Shown here piece after piece: positions 20,901 to 31,880 of a stretch of 64,000 nt of DNA. The stretch comes from Promerops cafer. Its lineage: Eukaryota; Chordata; Aves; Passeriformes; Nectariniidae. How positions within the stretch are numbered: the first letter of the stretch is position 1; each line of letters opens with the position of its first letter. The translations under genes and the position numbers were made by a program. The stretch spans positions 141,416 to 205,415 of the forward strand of contig VZSE01015292.1 of NCBI GenBank assembly GCA_013398275.1. The letters run 5' to 3'. The notes under the pieces were generated by a model. It made no database searches. It saw nothing but the letters and a program-made list of their open reading frames with translations, and had not been told where the DNA came from.

Positions 20901-23900
20901 GAAAAACTGGGTCAAGTTGCTACAGCTATGGAAGCATAACACAACAAAAAACACCAGCTCTGAAATTAAGCAGTGAAAATTAACTTATAAATCAATTCTT
21001 ACAACCTCTTCAGCAAGGGGTTTTTAGGTAATCACCTCTGAAAAGCCAACAGGGTTATTACAAAAAGTAAAAAAAGTTATTACTTCTCATACTCACTTCA
21101 GAAGCTCCAGAGTAATTGTTCCCCGAGGCTCTGCTTCTATACTCTTTCCCCAGAATTTTAGTTTGGGATAGATTGATCCATGAAATATGAAGTCCTTATT
21201 GAGGCCTTCAGAATAAAATGCACTAATAGGTGGGTGGTGGCTGACTTGTTCAGATATAAACCTAAATCCTAAGTCCTCCCTGGCAACAACAGAAAAAGAG
21301 CATTAAACAGTAAGTATATTTTTAATACTGCAAGAGAAAAGAGTTGATACTTAAAAAAAATGTGAAGTATTTTTAGATTAAACTGAAGATGAGACTTTTC
21401 CTTTTCTAGTTCTGTGACACATTTACAATTAATGAAATGAAAGGATTTCTACTCTGAACACTTTCTTTTTATACCCCAAACCAGATTTCTACCCAGAAAG
21501 GCATCTGAAGAAGTCTCACTGAAATAACTCATGAAAATACAGAAACCCACTGGGCAACATGAAAAGGTCTGACTGAAAATTCTTTACTCTGCTGCAGACA
21601 TATCACCCATTTATTTGAGGAAGCTCAAAGTCCTTCAGACTAATTTCTCTATCTGACATGATCAAGAAAACAATATTTAAATTAATTAATAGTGTCTGCT
21701 CAGGAAGTATGTTTGGTGGAAGAACATTAATCAATTTTTCCCTAAATAATTCAAAGAATACTCTGCCTAAACTTAGAAATAAAATTGTTAGCTTTTTTAA
21801 CAACTTCGCAGAAATTTTGAGATAGTTTGAGGAGAAGAATTTTAGCTATACTCAGAAATATACTTTAGTGGTATTTTACTACAACCAAACCAGTGTGAGA
21901 GTCTGCTAACTCAAGAACAGAAACAGCCCCAGCTCCCAATTTAAAGTAATTACTACCTGGTTAATTCATAGGTTTCTCCTAACAGTGGGTTAAATGGTTT
22001 GCCAGTTCTCTCCCACTGAGAAGCTACAGCAGAAACTGCAAAAGCAGCTACAGCCTGTAAGTAAATTAAGAACACATTGTTATGAGAATAGTGCATTAAA
22101 ACTCTAAGTTTAATGTACTTTATCTGTTGCACATTACAGTATTTATTATACCAAAAAAGAATTGTTTTATATTTCTTAAGGCAAAAACATTTGTAAGCCA
22201 TAGAATAAATGACAAAGAAGTGGGGAAATATAAGCACTTACTAACAATCTCATTTCCAACAGGAATTATTGTCTGTGGTAAATTCTGCCAGATTACACCC
22301 TGCCTCACCTACTTCTAGAACATCAGCCTGGTTTTTTAATCTACTTTCCCCCTCACTTTGACTGCCCCCCACCCTCAGCTCCTTGGGAACAGAGCCTCAC
22401 TCTCCTCGTGCCAGGTAAGAACCATTTCTAGCCCAGATGAACCAGGCCAGCAGGTCCAGGTGACACTGAGGAGCTCCTGCAGGCTGGGAAATGGAGCTAT
22501 GGACCACACAAACACAGGATCCAAGATAAACACTCCAGCTGCACTTAAATAACACCAGAGCTGTGAGCAGCACCAGCATAACCTGATGCACACAGGTGTC
22601 ACCATATTCACCTCCTCGGTGTGAGACCAGCCAGGTGCTCTATCCTACTCCCAGTAACAACCAGTTCTGGAGAAGAAAATTGTGGTAAACTTGTCTCTGT
22701 CACAACAATTTTTCATCCAGGAACTTCAAAATCATGAGGGCCACTCAACAAACCAACTTAGAGTTACAGAAAGCCAAGATTTCATCCTCACAACACATAA
22801 AACCACAAAAAGAGTCACAGTTGAAGAAATGAGTTGAGATCCTTGGGCATGGTCAGTTGTGGCACTTTGCTTCAAACTCTGTGCAGGGTCAAAGTGTCAC
22901 AAATATTTGACACAGCCACTATGAAAGAAGAAACTCATCTAGACAAACTGGGCATTCTTACAGTAGCCCCTGAGAAAGAAATACACTCAATTGAGGAACT
23001 GTCTTAAAATCAAATACTGGGAGAAAAAAATCTTCTTGTGAATTACCCAGAAGGTGGTGGGGGTTCTTACCTGCATTCTTTCCAGAGGATCTGCATGACT
23101 ACAAGCCTTATTGATGAGGTATATGTGCTCCATATATTCTGTTATCCTTTGAAGGAAACTCAAGGGCTCGTTGAAGACAATGGGCATCGTAATCTTGGAC
23201 AGCTCCTACACAACCAAAGGGCAGGGTGATTTCTTAGGCTCAACACTAAGTTAACAACTGGCAACAACAAGAATTTTGAAAAAAAGCTGTGGGTGAGTTT
23301 ATTTATAGTACTCCTCAAAAGATATTTGGCAAGCCTGAAGCAGACCTCCAAGTGCTACAGCTGAAAGGGGCTGGAAGCACTGCAGAACCCTACCTGCAAT
23401 CTGAAATAACAACTCAGAACATTGATCCAGCTAACCTAATAAATTCAGAGAGAATGTTACCTTCTCTGCTGTGGTCTGTGTAAAGCAGAAGAGGTTAAAA
23501 TTTCCCTAGGTAGCAGCAATAATGCACCAACCAGCTCTGTGCTGATACTGAAGTGCCACACACTCCTTGGAAAACCTCACATGCTTATTTGCATAAAATC
23601 TATCTATTTTACTGCAGCAACCACAAATTATTTTTTGAAAGGAACAGTTACATAAAGAATAGTACTTGAATTACTCTAACAAATTTTAGTGGTTTATTTA
23701 AGCAACCTGTTATTTGTGTCAGACCATTTCTGGTTTCCCACCTGGATACAAGACAGACATGAAGCTCACAGAGATTTCCAACTCCCCAGGTCTTTTACTA
23801 CACCCAAGCAAATCTGGCTGTTTAATTACAAAGTTGCACTCATGACTGAGCATTTAAACATTTATTTAAGTGCTTAAAACTGAAAGCAGAATGCCACCAG

Positions 23901-26900
23901 ATGAAGTTAATGCAACGTTTTCCTCACCTTGGCACAGGCAAGGAAAGAAAAATGTTAACCTTAACTAACTTAAACTGATTTGGTCCAAGCAAAAGTTTCA
24001 GTAGAAAGGTCACTCATCCCACCAAAAGGAGTTTTGAGAGAACAAGTGTATCTCCTAGATGACATGAATTAATAAAATGAAGTCCTAAGTCACATTTTGC
24101 TAAGTAAAGAATAAAAAAAAAGCAGGTAAGAGAGCATTTTGTCAATCAAATGTATGTGACTATATTTTAATGGCTTTAGTCTAGCTCTTAAAGGACAGGT
24201 TCAGAAATGCCAGTCCACATGCTCTAACAGCTAAAAAAGATATGGAAATAGTATTGTTAATAAATAAACACTGAGATTTTGGGAGTTGCAGTTTAAAATT
24301 GTTTCCTAGCAAAAAAAAAAGGAAAATGCATCAGGTGTTATTCTGTGTCTTGATGTTTAAGCAATAAAATTAATCAGCTGACATTAGGAGACCTAACACA
24401 GATGCTTCATCCAAGCTAACTTACCAGTCCAATGCATTTTTTTAATATGCTCCACACACTAAAATCACTTCTAGAAAACATTGGGGCAGGTAATGATGTC
24501 CTGTAATGGAAAAAAAATATCCAACTGTCATTATTAGCCCATTAAACAACATTTAAGCCATTTTCTTTTCTATTGAAGCAACTTATAAAGGAAGCAAAGC
24601 ATCACCCTAGACTTGGCACAGGAAGCAGACACATGAAATGAATTTCCAGTCCCAGAGAATTACCCTCTCCCATGAGAACAGCAATGCCCCAAAAGGTATG
24701 AGCCAGCACATGCTCATCTCATCTCCCAGGCAGCTCTATGTGTTTACCTGTGTCTCTTAATCCCATTTTCTTGTATTTCTGTTTCTCCATTATGCTTTCC
24801 AGTCCTATTGCTTTGGTGTGGATCTAGATCAAGCATTTCTGGAACTTTATGATTTGCTTCTGAAAAGTCTCCTGAAGAATTGTCAGAATCAAAGCCTGTA
24901 TAAAAACCAAAAGGCAACAGTTTTCTTAGGAACCTTAAGTGCCACTCACATTTTGCAAGTCTCACACCTGAAGTACACTTACACTAGGTTACTTTATTTC
25001 AAAGAGTTTCAGAGACCCTTATTAAGTGACCTAATTTCCAGGAGTATTATGAGCCAACTATTGCATTAGAATCAAGAATTGCCATTTTTCACACTGCTGA
25101 ATATAAAACTAATTTAGAATCTTAAAAGCTCTTGAGTAGCTCCTAATCAGATTAGCTGCATTGTCTCTTTTTCAGAGCTGCAGTGTAATTACAATAATTT
25201 GTTTCAGTTATGTAGTTTTCCTCAAAGACCTCAAATAAATTAAACTTACACTGCTAATAGGCAAGGAGAAAAAGAAAAAAATAAAAGAAAAAATGGCCAT
25301 TTCACAATGCAGGGGCAAACACCCAGACAACTGGAACCACAGAAATGTAGGATATTGAACTTCTTTTTGCCACCCATACGTGCAATCCATCTACCACTTC
25401 TCTAATGGTTGCAGCAGGAACCTGTGGACACCAGGATGAAGCATTCCCTGAGCTCTGCAAGTGACCCACAGCCTGACCTGCAGGAGGTGGCTGCATTTCC
25501 TATGTCCCAAATCCATCCCCTTGGTCCAGAGCTACTGGAAACACCACTGTAACCAAACCCCAGCTTGCAGCAACGTGCTTGGAACAGCTTTGATCCCCAA
25601 AATGTTAAACCAGCAGCAATCTGCAGAACACAAACTTGTGTTATCAAACAGCCCTAAGTAAAAGCTGGACTAAACCAACAATCCAAGATTCCAGTCGAAT
25701 GATTTTTAGTCACATAAATTACACATATAGTAATATAAATAATGACATTTTTTGCCTATGGCTTTGAATAAGAAGATTTGAAAAGCATTCTGTGAGCCTC
25801 TACACACACCCTTGGTCTCAATCAACAGCAAGAGGCCTCCCCTCAGTGCTGCTACCCAGACTGACAGCAGAAACAAACCACTTGTGAACCACAAGAGCAT
25901 CACCACAGAGCACCCTCAAGTGATCAATTAATACAATCCTTCACAGCTGCCACAGCACTACAACAGGAAACACTGCTCCATCTACACTGATCAATCAGTG
26001 GAATAAAGGAACATTTTTGCTGAAAATAATTCTAAGATCATTAAGTCCTTTCCGAGTGCCAAAGGTGTCAATTCTTCCTCAAGACTTTGGTTTCCAGCTT
26101 CCAGTTTGAGTCAGAATAAAAAAACAACATTAAACATTTGCTGGCATACAATTTTTGCCATAGTTTTAAGGAATACATAACATAATTTTTGCTTTCCTTT
26201 AATTCCAGCTGTCACAACCTGGGCAGCCCCTTGTCTTTGCACTGAGTTCCCATCACACTCAGCTATGGCCTGGCCCAGAGTCCAGCTGTGGGTACAGAAA
26301 GATTCTGAAATATTACAAAACCTGTAAACACTCTAATGATTGGAGTACAGAAATCAGTTGTGACAAAGATTACTTCAATTTTAAATAGAATAAAATGCTG
26401 TGATCCTCTGCCATTAACTTTTTTACAAAGCAGTACTTCAACTTTATTTTAACCTCTCCAATGGCTGCTTTTGCTGTACTAGAGCAATTCATGCAAGACA
26501 CACATTCCAGAAACAAGAAGCTGCACTTTTTTCAGGGATCAATACCATGGCAATAACATTCAGAACTGCACCAGGAAGTCCCAGTGACATGATCTTATGT
26601 GGTAAACAGCAGGTGTAACGGGTGATGTCGTGTCTTGCCCTGTCTCCTACATTTTGATGTCACAAGATGTAATTATACAGCAATAACCACACCTTGGCAC
26701 TCTTAGCACTCAACTGGAAAGCATGACAGTCACATACAGATTCAGGTCATTAAAATGAGGATTACCCTGAAACACCTGTCTTAAAAAAAATCTTCAGTCA
26801 ACTCACAACAAAATATTTATGATTTTAAAATAGTATTCTTAACCATATATTAGCTTTTTTGGAACCCGTTACAGTACAAGCAGCAAAATAACTTACTAGC

Positions 26901-29900
26901 TTAACTATAAGTTGGAAAAAAAAAAAGAGCTTTTTGGTGCAATACCCTCACCCAAAAAAATGATCAAGCTCACACAGCACAAGGAACAGCATCACTTCAA
27001 TGAGATTAACACACCTAAATGTAAAAGTAAAGCTTCACATAAGGAATAGTCCACTGGCTTATAGGGGAATAGTTCTGAAAAATGCTACTCTAATTCCAGT
27101 CTTTACATTGTACCTGAAACCCTGCAAATCCTATCAAATGGTCATTGTGTTATTCACATTAGTGTTTCTGTTCCCTATGATTCAGAATTGTTCTGTCCTG
27201 TTCCTGTAAAGCACAACAGGAATTTCGAGTCAAGTATATATATAATTTATGGACAACAATGTGTCATTGGTAAGTAAATAAATGCCAATTCAAATGAGTG
27301 TCTTGCAGACAACAAAAATTAAATCCTTGCTCCAGAAAAGGAAGTACATCAGAAGGGTAAGTTTGCTTTTATTAGACTGCACTTCCACCTAATTACTTTA
27401 AAAAAAAAAAAAACAAAAAAAACCCAAAACCACTATGGTACACAGCCAGATAATCACAGACTTTCAACTACACTTTCCACCTTGGCATCACATGACTTAC
27501 CCACTACAAGCCCATTGAGAAAGCTTAGGAAGATGCTTCTCAATGAAGTTCTAGGTATTATAGTTCCATTAAGAACTATCCAGACACTGTTTAATGCCAA
27601 GGAAGTAGATCTGGAAGAAAAACACCTTACAGAAATGATTTGTTGTAGTTTTTCTAAGTTCCAAAAGGAGCCTTACACCAGCTGCCAATAAAGCTTTGAA
27701 GGTGAGAAACTGAGTGGGTAAAAATCACTGAAAAGCCACTGGGAGTGAAGATAAAAATGGAGCCTTAAGAGGAGCATAGGGGACCAGAGACAGAAACACA
27801 ATGTCAACAATTAGCTTAATCAGAAGTTCCACTCACATGTGTTAAGAGTGAAACAAAAGCTTTTAAAAAGTCTTAAACCTTCAAAGTAAAATAGTTAAGA
27901 TGGGTGCCAACATAAACCTATTTCAAGAGCTTAAGGAAAAGTGACTTGCCAGTAACTTTGGTTCTCTTAGCCTTCCTCTTCCACATCCTGCAAATGAACC
28001 AAGTCCACCCAGAGTGTGCTGCACACGAGCCAAGGCAGCAGAGGCCTGGTTCTGAGTCATGGACAGAGACACGAGACCTCCCCTTCGGACAGTCAGCAAC
28101 TTCCCTGAGCATTAATTAAACCTTGTCAGCCAAGGCAAAAAGGGACTCAAAGTACCTTGGTACTGAGAGCCTTCAGAGCTAAAAAAGGCATAAGGAATAG
28201 GATAAACATGCTGGAAGTGCAGACAGCAAGTGAAGCAAGAGGTATTGTTTTTCTTTGCCAGAAATTAACCATTCTCCTCTTTCCGAAATAAGTCCATTTT
28301 CACAAGCTGTAGCTGATGGAGGCAGGTTGGCCTTTCACAACATCTGCAATACCTACACAGCCATTGATTCAGTCTGATCCAGACAGAACAAAAATATATC
28401 AGTTTGGCAGATAACCTCACTTCCTCCTCCCCACGTGAAAGCAACAGAGAACAACATCCTCACAAATATACCTGGCTGGATGAACCAGCTGAGCCTTGTG
28501 GGCACAGAACACATCTCCATGGAACTGCAGGCTAATATTTTAAAAAACAAAATTAAACTATTCATGCTCTCAAAAATAAATTACCCTGGTAAACAGCCAG
28601 GCATTTTCCTGCTTTGTGACAACACTCACAAAACACTTTGGCAAGAAACTACCTGACAGTATCAATAAAGGATACAGCTCTAAAAGAGGTCCCTGATGGC
28701 ACACAGTCTTCACAAAGTCTGTGATGACATTAACACACCCAAGGTAACATAGATCAAAGCTATATGCTCCTTGTCTCACAGAAAAATTCAAAGAATCTGG
28801 AATTCATCTAAGGATTGACCACCTTTATCCTGATCCAGCCTCAGAGAAGGCAGCCATTGGAATTTGAGAAAAAGCAGATTCTTGACAGCTGTGATGTCTG
28901 GAATTAAGTGAGATCACAGGTAACATTCCCAAGGGATTCCCTAGGGGAGTACTCATTCATGAGCTAAGGCTGTCAGGTGTCAGCAATGCTAATAAGGTCT
29001 GACTGCAAAGAAACTTCTCCCCATGGAAACTTTGTCACCAACTCGATTCATCCCCTTGATTCATCCATACCCCAGTCCATGCTGCAGCTCCACAAGTGCC
29101 CTCATCATCCAGTCAGGGACAAACCATGTGCCAGGAGGATGATCCCCAACCACACAGCACACAATTCCCTCCCATAAGCATGTATTTTAGATGACATGGG
29201 GACAGTGCCAGAAGCAGGAAACTTCTCAGCCAAGGAGTTAAATCCAGCACTACAATAATCAGGGATCTCCTTAGGAGAGATTCCTATTCTACAAGTGGAT
29301 GTCATTAATTAATAACTATGGAAAAGCTGTGACTTCCTCAAGGAGTGAGGAAACTTCCTTAAAGGAGGCAGGAAACTACCTGGGCTGCTGCTGAGTGTGC
29401 TGCAGAATTCTGGAGTAACTCCCACAGAGTCCAAGTGCTCTAAGCCTGGTTTACTCCCTACAGGACACAAACCCCAGTACCCAATTCCTAAAATCAGTGA
29501 ACTTTGGGAACACATTGCAGCTCCTTTTGGGGAAACCAGGGCCCAGGACGCAGCAGGAGCAAGAGAAAAGTATGGTGCACACACTGATTTCATCTCAACA
29601 CTAAAACACAGCTGGAAAATGTGCCCATTCCTGGCAGCCACATCCCAATCCTAGACTCTGAGCAGATTAAGCACATCTGAAGGTAGCTTCTGCCCTTCTA
29701 CTTATCTGACCTAAAAACAAGGAGAGCATCCTTGGAAAGAGCAGACTGAGGAGCCTGCCAAGGGAATTTAATTTTTTTTAATCAAACTTTGGAACCGCAG
29801 ATCCTGAAGTTTTCACTGGGAAACCTGGAGGCTCATCTTGGCTCAGAAAGGACCATGATTGTGGACTTGATCTCCTAGGAGTACTGCATCTACGCCTACC

Positions 29901-31880
29901 ATGTTCAGACCATTAAAAAACTAAGAGACAGGCAGGCACTACCAGGACCCATTACCACCTAAAAAATTCACTAAAGCACCATGTGAAAGATCCACAGTGT
30001 TAACAGGAGCAGAGAGTTACTACAGACAGCAGCAGCCAGGGAACATGAATGCAGAGAGGCCCATTTACAGCTGTTCTTGGTGTTACATTTCTGAATGACC
30101 TGGGCAAGACAGGGCTACAAAGAACTAGGTCTGACTTCACTAGGTCTGTGCAAATAACTCATCAAACTGTCAGCATCTCCTGAAGCACTCAGCTGGAGAA
30201 AGGCATTGAGCACCTGTCCTTAAAGACACACACTCCTGAGGGAGAACAAATCTGAAGCAAAGTATTGCAAATCTAGCACTCCTCTTAAACCGAGTACCAG
30301 GCTCCAAAAACACATATAACATACATACATATATATATATATATATCTCAAAACTTATCTCCTGCCAGCACATTCCTCCCTGTGGAACAGTAAGATGAGG
30401 ATGGAACAAGGAGTGCTCACAGAACTGATACACAACACCCCAGTTGTGAGCAGAGCCAGCCACGACTGCAGGTACAAGAACAGCTCATGCACAATAGCTC
30501 AGTCACCACCACCTGGAGCACTTGCAGGGGGAATCAACTTTTTGAGGTAGAGGGGAAGAGGACAAAACCAGAGTGTCTAAATGCAGATAAGTCAAACACC
30601 AAGGGCTGGGCAGTTCTGCAGCAGGGGACAAAGGGATGCATCCCATCAAAGCTGTACAATACAGACCTCATGTTTAGAGGCACATTTCTTTTCACATCTT
30701 TTGCAGTGGAAAAAAAATCTAGTTCATTTATGGCAGTGACCCTGAGCTCTTGGAACTGAAAGATTACTAATGGAATACAGAAAAAACCCGTTGTGTTTTC
30801 AAGATTTTAATGGTACAATGGTTTGATTTTACAGATGAATTTGGACTACTAGTCCCCATCACTCCCAGCTGGCATGAATACAAACCAAATTTCCTTCTCT
30901 GACACAGTTGTGACAAGTCCTGTACAGTCTGCTGTCAGTCACACTGCTTCACCCAGCCCCCTCTGTTTACTCCTCACATGAATTTCCAACCAACCATGTC
31001 TAAGTCTACCTTGCCCACTTCTATCTACCATGCTACTTCCATTCCTTCAGCTTTCACACTTACCATTATTCTCTTTTCATTCCTGTGATTTTACATTAAC
31101 CACTGCACACTCAGTATTTCTCATTTCACCTCTGCTACAGGATTTCTCAAGAGACATTTCAGTGGAAGTCTTTAAAATTGTTTGAAATCTTTAAGAGGAT
31201 TTCCTTTTTCTTTATTAAAATACTTCAAGCATATTATTTCACACTAGTCATCTAAAGCTCTTAAAAATAACTATTCATCCTTATTAGTTGAAAGCAAAGT
31301 AATATTTGATACACTGCTCAAGTGTGAAGTGACTCATGTTTGCCTTTTTAGAAAAAACGGGATTGCAAAGACTTTTGGCTCCCTATCTTGAAAACATACT
31401 TTTACAGCAATTTGTTTCTGACTAGAAAAACACTTTCTACTTCAATTCTTTAGGATAAGTTTTCCACTAAAATAAAAAAAATGAATACAATAACAATAAA
31501 AACAACCCACAGGAAATATTTCACCTTTCAAAGGGTCTGCTTCTCAAGCTACTATTAAATCGATTTTCACAGAAAATGAAAGCAGGACCTGGACACTAAA
31601 GGACTGTTATAGTGATGAAATAATAACTGGCATTAAGCTTTAACAAAAAACCCTCTCATTTCCAAGCCTGAACACGAGCTACAATTTTCCTTTTCTACTT
31701 TTCAGAAGACAGCACTACAAGTTTTACCAACTCAAGTTTACTTTTGATTTATTATTAACAGCCATATATTATCAGCCCCTAACCACACACATAATGCAAT
31801 TTATAGGGGTTTTCTTCCCCTTGGCACTGTGCCCATCACTCACCCGTAACGGCATCATAAAACTCTTCTTCACTGTTCAT
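11892..31880 (-). CDS. OSBPL2: Oxysterol-binding protein-related protein 2 (ORP2)
   Basis: ORP2 is a short, PH-less oxysterol-binding-protein family lipid transfer protein. It exchanges cholesterol for PI(4,5)P2 at membrane contacts and binds VAP proteins on the ER; human OSBPL2 variants cause deafness DFNA67. The joined minus-strand exons are 31844-31880, 24748-24895, 24425-24500, 23071-23205, 21957-22054, 21097-21279, 18484-18591, 17503-17592, 16746-16866, 14778-14906, 13919-14042, 13174-13264 and 11892-11994, in total 1443 nt or 480 residues, the human length. All junctions are GT-AG and in phase. An FFAT-like motif lies at residues 6-12, the family signature EQVSHHPP at 175-182, a Lys then Asp/Glu-rich variable loop at about 325-355, and a charged helix at 418-444. 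An in-frame TGA two codons before the ATG supports the start. A non-coding exon 1 lies at the CpG island near 44.5 kb. Confidence 0.97.
13174..13264 (-). CDS. OSBPL2: OSBPL2 coding exon 12: charged helix
   Basis: Encodes residues 418-446, almost entirely Lys/Glu/Arg/Ala, the long C-terminal helix packing against the ORD. Split codons at both ends agree with the neighbours. Confidence 0.95.
13919..14042 (-). CDS. OSBPL2: OSBPL2 coding exon 11: ORD C-terminal half
   Basis: Encodes residues 376-416 and one base of codon 417. It contains Tyr-Asn-Phe-Thr-Ser-Phe-Ala and Pro-Thr-Asp-Cys-Arg-Leu-Arg-Pro-Asp. The donor lies in a short CA repeat, so several GT dinucleotides are close together; frame with the next exon picks the first. 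Confidence 0.95.
14778..14906 (-). CDS. OSBPL2: OSBPL2 coding exon 10: acidic variable loop and Leu-Trp-Arg segment
   Basis: Encodes residues 333-375, 43 whole codons. The first half is Asp/Glu-rich, the least conserved part of the protein; the second half returns to conserved Leu-Leu-Trp-Arg-Ile-Asn and Arg-Pro-Pro-Asn-Ser. Confidence 0.95.
15967..15990. repeat. (GGAA)n microsatellite
   Basis: About five GGAA/GAAA units in an OSBPL2 intron. Confidence 0.8.
16746..16866 (-). CDS. OSBPL2: OSBPL2 coding exon 9: Tyr-Gly-Lys-Trp segment and basic stretch
   Basis: Encodes residues 293-332. Ile-Tyr-Gly-Lys-Trp-Thr-Glu is the conserved part. It ends in a Lys/Arg/Ser-rich stretch that begins the variable loop. 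Confidence 0.95.
16996..17090 (-). mobile_element. Old CR1 LINE 3' tail relic
   Basis: 'ttcacagaatcacagaatgg' is the reverse complement of the bird CR1 3' tail; the sequence beyond is too decayed to align by eye. Inside an OSBPL2 intron in the same orientation as the gene. Confidence 0.6.
17503..17592 (-). CDS. OSBPL2: OSBPL2 coding exon 8: ORD beta-barrel
   Basis: Encodes residues 263-291. It contains Phe-Lys-Pro-Cys-Gly-Leu-Phe-Gly-Lys, a hallmark ORP segment. The donor is CA|GTAAGTG. Confidence 0.96.
18484..18591 (-). CDS. OSBPL2: OSBPL2 coding exon 7: ORD beta-barrel
   Basis: Encodes residues 227-261 with split codons at both ends. It contains Tyr-Thr-Trp-Thr-Asn-Pro and the Gly-Lys-Leu-Trp-Leu-Glu strand. 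Confidence 0.96.
21097..21279 (-). CDS. OSBPL2: OSBPL2 coding exon 6: OSBP signature EQVSHHPP
   Basis: Encodes residues 166-225. EQVSHHPP at residues 175-182 is intact, including the two histidines that contact the phosphoinositide head group in family structures. The longest coding exon of the gene. Confidence 0.98.
21957..22054 (-). CDS. OSBPL2: OSBPL2 coding exon 5: ORD core
   Basis: Encodes residues 133-164 and two bases of codon 165. It contains the conserved Lys-Pro-Phe-Asn-Pro-Leu-Leu-Gly-Glu-Thr-Tyr-Glu segment that lines the sterol/phosphoinositide tunnel entrance. Confidence 0.97.
23071..23205 (-). CDS. OSBPL2: OSBPL2 coding exon 4: ORD helices
   Basis: Encodes residues 88-132, 45 whole codons in phase 0. 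It contains Glu-Leu-Ser-Lys-Ile-Thr-Met-Pro and the Asn-Glu-Pro-Leu-Ser-Phe-Leu-Gln-Arg motif typical of ORPs. Confidence 0.97.
24425..24500 (-). CDS. OSBPL2: OSBPL2 coding exon 3: start of the lipid-binding ORD
   Basis: Encodes residues 63-87, from Thr-Ser-Leu-Pro-Ala-Pro to Ile-Gly-Leu, including Phe-Ser-Val-Trp-Ser-Ile-Leu. This is the lid and first helix of the ORD fold. Confidence 0.95.
24748..24895 (-). CDS. OSBPL2: OSBPL2 coding exon 2: disordered N-terminal region
   Basis: Encodes residues 14-61 with split codons at both ends. It opens Phe-Asp-Ser-Asp-Asn-Ser-Ser-Gly, then a hydrophilic segment ending Gly-Ile-Lys-Arg-His. A 6.9-kb intron separates it from the start exon. Confidence 0.94.
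24896..31843 (-). other. OSBPL2: OSBPL2 first coding-region intron (6.9 kb)
   Basis: AT-rich intron with no exon, RNA gene or full transposon that I can recognise. It holds an A-run near 27402-27421 and a (AT)n tract at about 30329-30347. Confidence 0.65.
30320..30347. repeat. (CATA)n/(TA)n microsatellite
   Basis: Short CATA units pass into an alternating AT run in the large OSBPL2 intron. Confidence 0.85.
31844..31880 (-). CDS. OSBPL2: OSBPL2 first coding exon: start and FFAT-like motif
   Basis: Encodes residues 1-12 and one base of codon 13. It holds Glu-Phe-Tyr-Asp-Ala-Val-Thr, an FFAT-like VAP-binding motif with Tyr at core position 3 and a run of Glu before it. TGA-AGG-ATG gives an in-frame stop just upstream. 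The upstream splice acceptor is uncertain; an AG that would end the exon at 31897 is one candidate. Confidence 0.9.
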
